Positions 7,127-15,981 of a DNA stretch of 64,000 nt are shown here, piece by piece (the stretch's first letter is position 1; each line of letters begins with the position of its first letter). The stretch covers positions 1-64,000 of the forward strand of contig NZ_MDJS01000004.1 of NCBI RefSeq assembly GCF_001705515.1. The letters run 5' to 3'. Origin of the DNA: Mucilaginibacter sp. PPCGB 2223 (lineage in GTDB: Bacteria; Bacteroidota; Bacteroidia; Sphingobacteriales; Sphingobacteriaceae). The position numbers and the translations under genes are program-made. Below the pieces are notes generated by a model. The model searched no databases and was not told where the DNA came from. It saw only the letters and a list, made by a program, of their open reading frames with translations.

Positions 7127-8788
7127 ATGCTCAAAAAGCTCAGTATTAGTAATTACGCTTTAATTGATAACCTGGAGATCGGTTTTGCCGATGGTTTAAA
7201 TATCCTTACCGGCGAAACCGGCGCGGGTAAATCGATCATTTTAGGTGCGCTTTCGCTGATACTGGGGCAACGTGCCGAAAGCCGTTATTTTTTCAACCAG
7301 CAAAAAAAATGCGTTATCGAAGGTACTTTCCTGATCGGCGAATTTCACATCAAAGCTTTTTTTGAAGAGAACGATCTTGATTATGAGAACGAGACCGTTT
7401 TGCGCCGCGAGATATCGGCAGATGGTAAATCGCGGGCCTTTGTGAACGATACCCCGGTGAACCTGAATGTACTGAAGCAATTAGGCGAAATGCTGATCGA
7501 TATCCACTCGCAGCATGCCACGTTAGAGATCAACGATGCAGGTTTTCAGTTACTGGTGGTCGATTCGGTGGCTAAGCATAACGATCTGTTGCTCCAATAT
7601 CGCATAGGGCATAAAGTTTATAAACAGTTGCAGAGTAAATTACAGCTACTGATAGGCCAAAGCGATAAAGCCAAAGCCGAACTGGATTATCAGCAGTTTC
7701 AGTTTGACGAACTGGAAAAGGCAAACCTGACCGCAGATGAACAACCCGCGCTTGAGCTGGAACTGGCAACACTCAACAATGCCGAAGAGATCAAACGCAA
7801 CCTGCTTGGCGCATACCACCTCATGAACGAGGGCGAGATATCGGCCTTGCTGCAATTAAAGGAAGCCGGGCACCACCTCTCGTCGCTCGAAAAATTTAAT
7901 CCGGCCATTGGCGAGCTGCACCAGCGTTTAAACAGCTCGATCATCGAACTGAAAGATATCGCGGCCGAGATTGACGACCTGGAGCAGCGTACCAATATCG
8001 ATGAAGAGCGTGCCGCAGAGATCAATAACCGCCTGAACCTGATCTACACCCTGCAAAAAAAACACCGCGTAAATACCAACGACGAGTTACTGGCTATACA
8101 GGACGAGTTATCCGAAAAGATACAGCAAGCCCTGTTTGGTGATGAGGAGATAGCAGCGATGCAAAAACAAATAGGCATTGAGAAAGACAAGCTCAGGCAA
8201 CTGGCGGCCGAACTCTCAAAGCAACGTGCAGCCGCCATCCCATCTATCGAAAAGCAGGTACAGGTTTCGCTGGCCGGTATGGGTATGGAGCATGCGATTT
8301 TAAAAATTGAGAATACTATTGCCGGCGACTTCGACCAAAACGGTATCGACCATATCCGGTTCCTGTTCTCGGCAAATAAGGGCCATACACTGGCCGAAAT
8401 GAGCAAGGTAGCCTCGGGCGGCGAGTTATCGCGGTTGATGCTGGCCATCAAATCGTTGATAGCAAGTTATACTGCCTTGCCAACCATTATTTTTGATGAG
8501 ATCGATACCGGCGTATCAGGCGAGGTGGCCAATAAGGTTGGCCAGGTAATGGAACAGCTATCGCAAAACCTGCAGGTAATTACCATTACCCATCTGCCGC
8601 AAATAGCCAGCAAGGGCCAAAGCCACTACTTTGTTTATAAGGATAACGAAACCGCCACCACCTATACCCGCATTAAACAGCTTAACGAAAACGAACGCAT
8701 ATTAGAAATAGCCAAAATGCTGAGCGGCGATAACCCCGGCGAAAGCGCGTTGCAAAATGCGAGGGAGTTGTTAAGGACTGTTCATTAG
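7127..8788 (+). CDS. recN: DNA repair protein RecN
   Basis: 553 residues, normal for this SMC-like ATPase that acts on double-strand breaks. Walker A is GETGAGKS (about residues 28-35), a long coiled-coil section spans roughly 160-370, the ABC signature is ASGGELSRLML (about 428) and Walker B is IIFDEIDTGVSG (about 457), followed by the H-loop region TITHLPQIA. The frame opens at a TTG at 7088, but the ATG at 7127 begins the canonical MLKKLSISN.ALID N-terminus. It is separated from its usual upstream neighbour (DUF4835) by the blaI-M56 pair. Confidence 0.95.
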   Translation: MLKKLSISNYALIDNLEIGFADGLNILTGETGAGKSIILGALSLILGQRAESRYFFNQQKKCVIEGTFLIGEFHIKAFFEENDLDYENETVLRREISADGKSRAFVNDTPVNLNVLKQLGEMLIDIHSQHATLEINDAGFQLLVVDSVAKHNDLLLQYRIGHKVYKQLQSKLQLLIGQSDKAKAELDYQQFQFDELEKANLTADEQPALELELATLNNAEEIKRNLLGAYHLMNEGEISALLQLKEAGHHLSSLEKFNPAIGELHQRLNSSIIELKDIAAEIDDLEQRTNIDEERAAEINNRLNLIYTLQKKHRVNTNDELLAIQDELSEKIQQALFGDEEIAAMQKQIGIEKDKLRQLAAELSKQRAAAIPSIEKQVQVSLAGMGMEHAILKIENTIAGDFDQNGIDHIRFLFSANKGHTLAEMSKVASGGELSRLMLAIKSLIASYTALPTIIFDEIDTGVSGEVANKVGQVMEQLSQNLQVITITHLPQIASKGQSHYFVYKDNETATTYTRIKQLNENERILEIAKMLSGDNPGESALQNARELLRTVH

Positions 8789-8885
8789 TTCACTGGTCAT
8801 TTGTTCATTAGTCTTTAATAGTGTAAACAGATTGCGTTTTGTCGCTCACTAATAAACTAATGAATCAATTAATGATGAACTAATG
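8789..8885. repeat. Simple inverted repeat of TCATTAGT/ACTAATGA words
   Basis: The left part (GTTCACTGG..ATTTGTTCATTAGT, to about 8815) is mirrored by the right part (ACTAATAAACTAATGAATC..ATGATGAACTAAT, 8848-8884). Similar words occur at 20236-20262 and 24247-24275. An imperfect hairpin element after recN. Confidence 0.5.
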
Positions 8886-8886
8886 C

Positions 8887-8991
8887 GCGTTAGGGATGGC
8901 GGCGCCCGCCTGCCGGACGGGCAGGGATACCGGCCTTGTGGCTAATGCCTGTGCAGTATGAGCGTACAGCCCGGCCCGCAGGGAAACGCCC
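8887..8991 (+). repeat. Dispersed structured repeat, family A, copy 1
   Basis: Begins GCGTTAGGGA and ends AGGGAAACGCCC, with internal GGATACCGGCC, TGTGGCTAA and GTGCAGTATGAGCG blocks. The same ends and blocks occur at 32172-32256 (minus) and 56623-56705 (plus). This copy alone carries an extra GC-rich palindrome, CCTGCCGGACGGGCAGG. The ends pair as GCGTT/AACGC. The gap from here to fabI (8992-9166) holds only low-complexity GATTGATTGA- and CACATCTGCACAT-like words. Confidence 0.85.
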
Positions 8992-9166
8992 AAAAACAAT
9001 TATTGAAGGATTGATTGACTGGATGATTATTGAGTCAAACACTTAAACCTTTCAATTTTACAACATTTCAACGTTCAACAAAGCATTTGCACATCCGCAC
9101 ATCTGCACATTAACTAATTCCGATAATTAATTATAATTTTACACCCGCTAAATCAAATCTATTAAA

Positions 9167-9979
9167 ATGGCATACAACTTATTAAAAGGTAAAAAAGGGA
9201 TCATCTTTGGCGCGCTGGACGAAAACTCCATCGCCTGGAAAACTGCACTGGCATGTCATGCCGAGGGTGCCGAACTGGTTTTAACCAATGCACCCATCGC
9301 GTTGCGCATGGGCACCATCAATAAACTGGCCGAGATTACGGGCGCTCCGGTTATACCTGCTGATGTTACCAGCAACGAAGATGTTGCCAACCTGTTTACC
9401 AAAAGTATGGAGCATTTTGGCGGAGGCGTCGATTTCATTCTGCACTCGATAGGCATGAGCATCAACGTGCGCAAAGGCAAACATTATACCGAAAACGATT
9501 ACGATTTTACCCACAAGGGATTGGATATTTCGGCGCTTAGTCTGCACCGCATTTTAGCTATCGCTATGAAAATGGATGCAATAAACGAGTGGGGCAGCGT
9601 TGTGGCACTGAGCTACATTGCCGCCCAACGTATCTTCCCCGATTACAACGATATGGCCGATAACAAAGCCTATCTGGAAAGCATTGCCCGCAACTTTGGT
9701 TACCAGTACGGCATCAAAAAGCATGTACGCGTAAACACGGTATCGCAATCCCCAACCCGTACAACGGCCGGCAGCGGCGTTAAAGGTTTTGACGGCTTTA
9801 TCAGCTATGCTGAGAAGATGAGCCCACTGGGCAATGCGGATGCTGAGCAATGCGCCAATTATTGCGTAACCCTGTTCAGCGACTTGACCCGCATGGTGAC
9901 AATGCAAAACCTCTTCCACGACGGCGGATTCTCGTTCACCGGGGTGAGCCAGGCCGTGATTGAGCAGATGGAGAAATAA
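9167..9979 (+). CDS. fabI: Enoyl-ACP reductase FabI
   Basis: 270 residues, the normal length. This short-chain dehydrogenase reduces trans-2-enoyl-ACP with NAD(P)H in the last step of each fatty-acid elongation round. The N-terminal nucleotide-binding stretch is LLKGKKGIIFGALDENSIAW (residues 4-23), the FabI variant of the Rossmann Gly motif. The catalytic Tyr-(6)-Lys pair is Y160 and K167, in PDYNDMADNKAYLES, and the C-terminal region reads LFHDGGFSFTGVS. It stands alone, with a strong terminator about 64 bases downstream. Confidence 0.95.
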   Translation: MAYNLLKGKKGIIFGALDENSIAWKTALACHAEGAELVLTNAPIALRMGTINKLAEITGAPVIPADVTSNEDVANLFTKSMEHFGGGVDFILHSIGMSINVRKGKHYTENDYDFTHKGLDISALSLHRILAIAMKMDAINEWGSVVALSYIAAQRIFPDYNDMADNKAYLESIARNFGYQYGIKKHVRVNTVSQSPTRTTAGSGVKGFDGFISYAEKMSPLGNADAEQCANYCVTLFSDLTRMVTMQNLFHDGGFSFTGVSQAVIEQMEK

Positions 9980-10034
9980 CGCCCCCTCTAAATCTTCCCC
10001 CTAAAAGGGTAGACTTGGAAATCAAGAGGCTTTA
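9980..10034. repeat. C-rich intergenic hairpin element after fabI
   Basis: GCCCCCTCTAAATC ... TTCCCCCTAAAAGGG ... ATCAAGAGGCTTT: the outer CCTCT pairs with AGAGG and the inner CCC with GGG. It shares the CCCCCTAAA.GGG core with the repeat pair at 1927-2054. Confidence 0.55.
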
Positions 10035-10042
10035 AATAAACG

Positions 10043-10074
10043 AAAGCCTTCCGTTAGTACGGGAGGCTTTTTTT
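10043..10074 (+). terminator. Terminator of fabI
   Basis: 11 bp stem AAAGCCTTCCG/CGGGAGGCTTT (one G-T pair) with a 6-base loop, followed by a T-run to 10074. Confidence 0.85.
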
Positions 10075-10188
10075 GTTGGCTGTGCTAAATGTTAAATCTT
10101 GTTAACGTATGTTAAATGTCGAGGTTTTACCGCAAATACTGTTGAACTTGTTGTATCAACACATGGTAAAACTTTAACTCACAGCACA

Positions 10189-13100
10189 ATGCCCTACAAG
10201 AAAATCAATAACCTGTTAGGCTGGCTTTGCTTTGCAATTGCCACGACCACCTACGTTTTAACGCTCGAACCATCGGTAAGCTTCTGGGATTGCGGCGAAT
10301 TTATTTCCTGTGCCTTCCGCCTGCAGGTATCGCACCAGCCGGGTTACCCTATGTTTGCCATGCTGGGCAAAGCATTTTCGTTGCTGTCGATGGGCGATAA
10401 TACCAAGGTGCCATATTTTACCAACCTCATGTCGGCATTGGCCAGCGGGGCCACCATTATGTTTTTGTTTTGGACGATTACCGCCTTTGCACGCAGGCTC
10501 GTACTAAAAAAATCAACCGAAATAAAACCTGAAAATACCTTAATGATTATGGCCGCTGGTTTGATTGGCGCGCTGGCCTTTACGTTTACCGATACCTTCT
10601 GGTTCTCGGCTGTGGAGACCATTGTTTTCGCTTTATCGTCGCTTTGTACCGCGGTGGTATTCTGGGCCATACTCAAATGGGATGCCTCTGCCGACCAGCC
10701 CGGAGCAGATAAATGGATTGTTTTTATAGCCTACGTCATAGGCTTATCTGTCGGCATACACCTGCTTAATTTGCTCACCATACCGGCTATCGTTATGGTA
10801 TATTACTTCCGCAGGCAGCAAAACATTAATTATAAAACCGGCATCCTGGCATTTTTAAGCAGCATTGCCATATTGGCGCTGGTGCAGTTCGGTATCAGGG
10901 GATATACCATCCATATCGCCGCTTATTTCGACCTGTTTTTTGTGAATACACTGAGCATGGGCTTTGGCAGCGGGGCATTGGTATTCTTCGCCTTACTGAT
11001 AGGGGCCCTGGTTTATGGCATAAAACATAGCATCAAACACCAAAAACCAGTGCTGAATTTAGCATTGCTATGCGTGGCTTTTATTTATTTCGGGTATAGC
11101 TCATTTGCTTACATCCCTATCCGGGCAACGGCCAATACCGATCTCAATAATTCGCACCCCGATAACGCTTTTACGCTTTACGGTTATTTAAACCGTATCC
11201 AGTACGGCGAAACACCTTTGCTCAACGGCCCTTACTATGATGCCAAGATCACTGATCAGACAGAAGGCAGTCTAATATATCGCAAAGGCGAAAAGCGGTA
11301 TGAGATAGCAGGCAAAAAGATGAACTATACCTATGATCACACCACTATTTTACCACGTATATGGAGCACCGAGGCTGATGCACAATACGCCCAGAACGTT
11401 GCTTTTTATAAAGATTTTTTGGGCATAGCCGACGGGCAAACGCCCACCTTCGGCGATAATATGAGATGGCTGTTTAACTGGCAGATCTACCAGATGTATG
11501 CCCGCTATTTTTTGTGGAACTTTGTGGGCCGCTACAATGATATGGATGGCCAGCAGGATCCGTCGGGTATTAACGGCAACTGGACCAGCGGCATTTTCGA
11601 CGGCGGCAAACACCTGCCCAAATCGGTTACCCAAAGCATTACCTACACGCCATTGTACGCCATACCATTTGTACTCGGTTTACTGGGCATGATCTATCAT
11701 TTCAGGCATAAAAAACGAGATGCTTTGATCGTAGCGCTGCTTTACTTTTTTACCGGGATAGCCATCGTACTCTATGTTAACCAAGACAGTTTGCAGCCCC
11801 GCGAAAGGGACTACAGTTACGTGGTTTCGTTTTACGCCTTTGCGATATGGATTGGTTTGGGTGTGATAGCCCTGATAGAGTTTGCCCGTACCAAACTCAG
11901 TTTACGGGTGGCTACCATCGGCTCGTTCGCTATATGTTTGATCGTACCTGTGCTGATCGCCACAAAAGAATGGCGCAGCCACGACCGCTCGACCAAGATG
12001 ACGCCGCACGATATGGCCTACAACTTTTTAATATCATGCCCTAAAAACGCTATTTTATTTACTTATGGCGACAACGATACCTACTCGTTATGGTACGACC
12101 AGGAAGTGGAAGGCATACGGCCAGATGTGCGCATTGTATGCCTGAGCTTGTTCAGTTCCGACTGGTACATCCACCAGATGCAGGGAAAAATGAACCAGTC
12201 GGACCCGCTGCCTATCACCATGAATTTTGATAAGTACAAGGATGGCACCCGTGATGTGATCTATTATAATGATGCAAAGATACCGGGAGCTGTTGAAGCC
12301 AAAGATGTTTTCGACTTTGTTACGTCAGACGATGCCCGCGCCAAGGCCGAATACCAAAACGGCGAAACGCTAAACTACCTGCCTACCAAACATTTTAAGT
12401 TAACCATCGATGCCGATGAACTGGTTAAAAACGGCGTAGTCACGCCCGACCAGAAAGATAAACTGGCCAAAACTATGGAATGGACCTACAACAGCAACTA
12501 CATGCTGAAAGACAACCTGGCCATACTGGATATACTGGCTCATAACAACTGGAAACGCCCTATTTGCTTTACCGCCACTATGAATACCGAAAGCATGGCC
12601 GGTTTACTGCCCTATCTGTACAAAGAAGGTTTTACGTATCGCCTCATTCCGTTTAAACATGATAGTACCCTGCACGATGATTACAGCAAAACCAACAGCA
12701 TGGTAATGTATCATAATGTGATGGACAAGTTTAAATTCGGCAAGTTTAAAACTGCAAAGTACCTGGATAATGTATCGACCCAGCAGTTTTACGATGTGAT
12801 GCAGGGCACGTTTATAAGTCTGGCGCAGGGATTGGCGCACGACGGGCATCCCAACCTGGCGCTAAAAGCACTGCATAAATTTGATGCCGAAATGCCGGAT
12901 ATTACCCCCGATATCGATTCGGCCCGTAACAAATACCTGCTGGCCGACGCTGCTTATACCCTGCACGATGTAGTTTTAGGTAAAAAATACATCAAAAGCG
13001 TTGACGGTTATATTACCGACCAGTTAGATTATAACTACGCCTTGCTGGAAGATAAGCAGCCTGGCCTTAACATGCGCGATATACAGCTCTCCCTGCAATT

Positions 13101-13215
13101 GCTGAACGCGATGGCCGATACCGCCAAAACTAATAACGAGCCCGAGCTGAGCGCACAACTATCCGGCAAGTTTAAAGATTACAGCAATAAATTCGGGATG
13201 CTGCAAAGCAGGTAA
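10189..13215 (+). CDS. DUF2723 family multi-pass membrane protein (glycosyltransferase-like)
   Basis: 1008 residues from the ATG at 10189; the frame extends to a TTG at 10099 but that N-terminus is not family-like. About ten or more membrane segments fill the first 550 residues. The first loop holds EPSVSFWDCGEFI and the HQPGYP motif, the conserved DUF2723 signature; both resemble the acidic and HPPG-type loops of ArnT/protein-O-mannosyltransferase (GT-C) enzymes. The C-terminal third is soluble and probably periplasmic. In this phylum the family is suspected of protein or envelope glycosylation; substrate and donor are unknown. It ends at a clear terminator (13248-13280). Confidence 0.85.
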   Translation: MPYKKINNLLGWLCFAIATTTYVLTLEPSVSFWDCGEFISCAFRLQVSHQPGYPMFAMLGKAFSLLSMGDNTKVPYFTNLMSALASGATIMFLFWTITAFARRLVLKKSTEIKPENTLMIMAAGLIGALAFTFTDTFWFSAVETIVFALSSLCTAVVFWAILKWDASADQPGADKWIVFIAYVIGLSVGIHLLNLLTIPAIVMVYYFRRQQNINYKTGILAFLSSIAILALVQFGIRGYTIHIAAYFDLFFVNTLSMGFGSGALVFFALLIGALVYGIKHSIKHQKPVLNLALLCVAFIYFGYSSFAYIPIRATANTDLNNSHPDNAFTLYGYLNRIQYGETPLLNGPYYDAKITDQTEGSLIYRKGEKRYEIAGKKMNYTYDHTTILPRIWSTEADAQYAQNVAFYKDFLGIADGQTPTFGDNMRWLFNWQIYQMYARYFLWNFVGRYNDMDGQQDPSGINGNWTSGIFDGGKHLPKSVTQSITYTPLYAIPFVLGLLGMIYHFRHKKRDALIVALLYFFTGIAIVLYVNQDSLQPRERDYSYVVSFYAFAIWIGLGVIALIEFARTKLSLRVATIGSFAICLIVPVLIATKEWRSHDRSTKMTPHDMAYNFLISCPKNAILFTYGDNDTYSLWYDQEVEGIRPDVRIVCLSLFSSDWYIHQMQGKMNQSDPLPITMNFDKYKDGTRDVIYYNDAKIPGAVEAKDVFDFVTSDDARAKAEYQNGETLNYLPTKHFKLTIDADELVKNGVVTPDQKDKLAKTMEWTYNSNYMLKDNLAILDILAHNNWKRPICFTATMNTESMAGLLPYLYKEGFTYRLIPFKHDSTLHDDYSKTNSMVMYHNVMDKFKFGKFKTAKYLDNVSTQQFYDVMQGTFISLAQGLAHDGHPNLALKALHKFDAEMPDITPDIDSARNKYLLADAAYTLHDVVLGKKYIKSVDGYITDQLDYNYALLEDKQPGLNMRDIQLSLQLLNAMADTAKTNNEPELSAQLSGKFKDYSNKFGMLQSR

Positions 13216-13247
13216 TGCTGTTTAATTCGGATAAAAATTATCATGAC

Positions 13248-13280
13248 AAGTCTCCCTATATACCTGGAGACTTTGTTGTT
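13248..13280 (+). terminator. Terminator of the DUF2723 gene
   Basis: 8 bp stem AAGTCTCC/GGAGACTT with a 10-base loop, then TTGTTGTTTT. It sits exactly between two convergent genes. Confidence 0.75.
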
Positions 13281-13643
13281 TTATAACGCTTTATTAAAAT
13301 CGTCTACAACGTAACGATCAGGATTTTTCGAATCGTAAATGATAGTTATCTTATCTCCTGTCTTAAAAACACCAGGCTCAAAGCTTACGTCGTGTTGTTT
13401 GGTAAGGTGATCCCAGTGATGAGTAGTATAGCGTATAACAGGATAATAGGTTGTTTTGTCGACAAAATTATTGTCAATATTGCCTTTGGTCACTTTCTCA
13501 ACCAACTCAACTATTATAGCTTCTGCTTTTATACCGCGCTTTTTGATCCAGAGCTTCCGCATCAATATCTTAACAACAGCAAAAACAACAACCAACACAA
13601 AAACACCAACCTTGGCAAGCTTTACAATGAGAGCAGAATCCAT
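13281..13643 (-). CDS. DUF3592-like single-pass membrane protein
   Basis: 120 residues with one N-terminal membrane segment (about 8-28), a short basic stretch and a beta-rich domain with YYPVIRYTT (about 66-74) and GDKITIIYDSKNP (about 96-108), the pattern of DUF3592 proteins. Their function is unknown. It is convergent with the DUF2723 gene and has no partner on its strand. The ATG at 13643 is the only reasonable start. Confidence 0.7.
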   Translation of the reverse strand: MDSALIVKLAKVGVFVLVVVFAVVKILMRKLWIKKRGIKAEAIIVELVEKVTKGNIDNNFVDKTTYYPVIRYTTHHWDHLTKQHDVSFEPGVFKTGDKITIIYDSKNPDRYVVDDFNKAL

Positions 13644-13732
13644 AACAACGGCAATTTACAAAAGAAAATCCGATACAAAAATGCGGACACAAAGTATTAT
13701 AAATGTTTGTATATTAGATAAAAACCAAAACT

Positions 13733-14785
13733 ATGACCAAACATTTCCCAAAACTTTTACTGTTTATATTACTTATCGGATATTACTCCTGTAAAAGTCC
13801 TTCGGGCCAAAGCACAAGCACTTTAGCAGATTATTTTAAAGACAGCAGCGCCATACCGCGCACCGGCGGCATACAGATTATCCCGATAACCACCCCAAAG
13901 GGCAAGTTTAACATCTGGACAAAAAAGATCGGCAATAACCCAAAGATCAAGTTGTTATTATTAAACGGTGGCCCGGGCGCAACGCACGAGTATTTTGAAT
14001 GCATGGAAAGCTATTTACCTGCTGAGGGTATCGAGATGATCTATTACGATCAGTTAGGCTGCGGCAATTCGGATAACCCGAAAGACACCTCCATGTGGGA
14101 ACTGCCCCGCTTTGTGGAAGAAGTGGAGCAGGTTCGCCAGGCGCTTAAGCTGGATAGTACCAATTTTTACCTGTTGGGCCATTCATGGGGTGGCATACTG
14201 GCTATGGAGTACGCGCTGAAATATCAAAAGAACCTGAAAGGGCTGATCATCTCCAACATGATGTCGAGCTGCCCCGATTATGGTAAATACGGTGAAGAGG
14301 TACTGGCTAAACAATTCGACCCTAAAGTATTGGCACGCATCCGCGAGATAGAAGCCAAAAAGGATTTCGACAACCCCGAGTATATGCAACTGCTGATGCC
14401 TAACTTCTACGCCAAACACATCTGCCGCTTCCCGGTAGATCAATGGCCCGAGCCGGTGAACCGTTCGCTGGGTAAACTCAACCATTCGCTATATGTAACC
14501 ATGCAGGGCCCAAGCGAGTTCGGCATCGGCGGTAACCTCACCAACTGGGACCGCAAGGCACAACTCAAAAACATTACCGTACCGGCACTGAGCATCGGCG
14601 CGCAATATGATACTATGGACCCTAAACACATGCAATGGATGGCAACCCAGTTTAAAAACGGCAGCTACCTGTATTGCCCCAACGGCAGCCACATGGCCAT
14701 GTACGATGATCAGCTGACTTATATGAGCGGGTTAATTAAGTTTATTAAAGGTGTTGATGCAGGCGAGAAGAGTGTGAAGTTGTGA
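13733..14785 (+). CDS. Proline iminopeptidase-family alpha/beta hydrolase, lipoprotein
   Basis: 350 residues. A lipoprotein signal ends in YYSC with Cys 20, so it is probably anchored in the envelope. The hydrolase core has the oxyanion motif NGGPG (78-82, usually HGGPG), the nucleophile S151 in GHSWGG, an acid in GAQYDTMDP and a His in GSHMAMYD. This matches peptidase family S33 (prolyl or proline iminopeptidases), which remove N-terminal proline; the exact substrate is not evident. It is monocistronic and followed at once by a long palindromic element. Confidence 0.85.
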   Translation: MTKHFPKLLLFILLIGYYSCKSPSGQSTSTLADYFKDSSAIPRTGGIQIIPITTPKGKFNIWTKKIGNNPKIKLLLLNGGPGATHEYFECMESYLPAEGIEMIYYDQLGCGNSDNPKDTSMWELPRFVEEVEQVRQALKLDSTNFYLLGHSWGGILAMEYALKYQKNLKGLIISNMMSSCPDYGKYGEEVLAKQFDPKVLARIREIEAKKDFDNPEYMQLLMPNFYAKHICRFPVDQWPEPVNRSLGKLNHSLYVTMQGPSEFGIGGNLTNWDRKAQLKNITVPALSIGAQYDTMDPKHMQWMATQFKNGSYLYCPNGSHMAMYDDQLTYMSGLIKFIKGVDAGEKSVKL

Positions 14786-14797
14786 AAATATCCACTC

Positions 14798-14918
14798 TTG
14801 TCATTTCGAACGAGGTACGAGAGAGAAATCTTCTGCGACAAGCAAAGTCTTCGATCTGCAAAGTTCGCGGGCATAGCGTAGAAGATTTCTCGTCGCTGCG
14901 CTCGCTCGAAATGACAAC
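14798..14918. repeat. 121 bp palindromic intergenic element (TTGTCATTTCGA ends)
   Basis: The left arm begins TTGTCATTTCGA and contains GAGAGAAATCTTCTGCG; the right arm contains TAGAAGATTTCTCGTCG and ends TCGAAATGACAA. The arms are imperfect reverse complements over about 38 bases. The GTCATTTCGA..GAGAAATCTT design is a familiar MITE-like intergenic element of Bacteroidota. No target duplication was visible. Confidence 0.85.
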
Positions 14919-14944
14919 TTGATATATAAAACAAAAGCCCGGGT

Positions 14945-15334
14945 TTAATTATATTTTTTGTAAAATGCCACCTTGGCTAACGAATCCAATTCTTTATCTA
15001 CCTTAACTGATTGTAGCTCCCTACGGTTAACAATGCTATATGCATAAATCCCGATATCCTGACTATTTAAAATGATAGTATCATTTACCGGGTGCCAGGC
15101 AACTGCCCACTTGGAATAATCAGAAGCACCTGTTTGGAGAGAAGTTAATAATTGCCCTTGTATGTTATAAAGCTTAAGCCGCACGCATCTCCACTTCTTT
15201 TTGTCTTTAGTGTCCTCATTAATGTGGCATTTCAGAATGTAATGCTTTCCAGGTAAAATAAGCTCGTCTACAGTACGCGGTTCACAGCCAGCAATGGTCA
15301 TTATAAGAAGTAAACAGCATGAAACTTTATTCAT
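14945..15334 (-). CDS. Hypothetical lipoprotein
   Basis: 129 residues, not recognised. A lipoprotein signal ends in TIAGC with Cys 17. The rest is beta-rich with no known motif; the phrase WAVAWHPVNDTIILNSQDIGIY (in part) hints at a single beta-propeller-like blade. It starts 5 bases after the stop of the 178-residue gene on the same strand, so the two are co-transcribed. Function cannot be assigned. Confidence 0.65.
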   Translation of the reverse strand: MNKVSCCLLLIMTIAGCEPRTVDELILPGKHYILKCHINEDTKDKKKWRCVRLKLYNIQGQLLTSLQTGASDYSKWAVAWHPVNDTIILNSQDIGIYAYSIVNRRELQSVKVDKELDSLAKVAFYKKYN

Positions 15335-15339
15335 TATTT

Positions 15340-15876
15340 TTAGTTGATCGTAGTCAGGTACGACTGTATTATCTCATTCCATTTTTGGAGTTCTTTCATA
15401 AGATTCATTTTGAGGACCGAGAGCTCATTAACTACCTCCTCTTTATCTTTCTCCCAGTCGTGACATGCTTCAAAGTCCCTATACTCATGGAACGCCCCAT
15501 AAACACGCTCGAAAAGGATGCTATCATAAACAAAATTCTTTGTCTCGGCATAAAAATCAAAATAACTTATCGCCCGGTATATGATTTCATAAACACCGCT
15601 TATCAATTCACGTTTTCCTTCAATAATTTCTTCAGCCAAGGCTTTTGCATATTCAATTGCTGCTTTCCGTTTGCTGGGCATTTCAATAGATAGTTCATAC
15701 AATGCAGCGTTGAGATATTGCTGTATTACAAAAGCGTTCTCGCCTTCGAGTCCCGCCAAAATACAGAGCGACGGCGAATCATAACCTGTTTCAAGTGCCC
15801 AATATGCTATTTGAGGTATTTGACTGATAGTTAAATTCCCCGCTATATATTTTGCTATTAGCTGTTTAAAGTCCAT
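15340..15876 (-). CDS. Hypothetical alpha-helical cytoplasmic protein
   Basis: 178 residues, not recognised. There is no signal peptide or membrane segment. It is almost wholly helical, and the N-terminal part (LIAKYIAGNLTISQIPQIA) looks like a small helical bundle. The composition is Glu/Tyr-rich and the DNA more AT-rich than neighbouring core genes. It is first in a two-gene unit with the lipoprotein. An immunity or stress role is possible but is only a guess from its size, composition and isolated position. Confidence 0.65.
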   Translation of the reverse strand: MDFKQLIAKYIAGNLTISQIPQIAYWALETGYDSPSLCILAGLEGENAFVIQQYLNAALYELSIEMPSKRKAAIEYAKALAEEIIEGKRELISGVYEIIYRAISYFDFYAETKNFVYDSILFERVYGAFHEYRDFEACHDWEKDKEEVVNELSVLKMNLMKELQKWNEIIQSYLTTIN

Positions 15877-15903
15877 TATCTAAACTTACAAATTCTGCTC
15901 TAC

Positions 15904-15934
15904 AAAAAAAGCCCCGCAATCTCTTGCAGGGCTT
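15904..15934 (-). terminator. Terminator of eno
   Basis: Read leftward: 11 bp stem AAGCCCTGCAA/TTGCGGGGCTT with a 4-base loop, followed by a T-run. It lies 48 bases after the enolase stop. Confidence 0.85.
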
Positions 15935-15981
15935 CTCAAATATTCAAAAAGCTTTAGCCTTTATATTTTCAGCTCAACAGC

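Noticed and set aside
15319..15693. A 124-residue plus-strand frame over the hypothetical gene pair
   Set aside because: Antisense to the better-supported minus-strand genes, which have proper starts, a lipobox and tight spacing.
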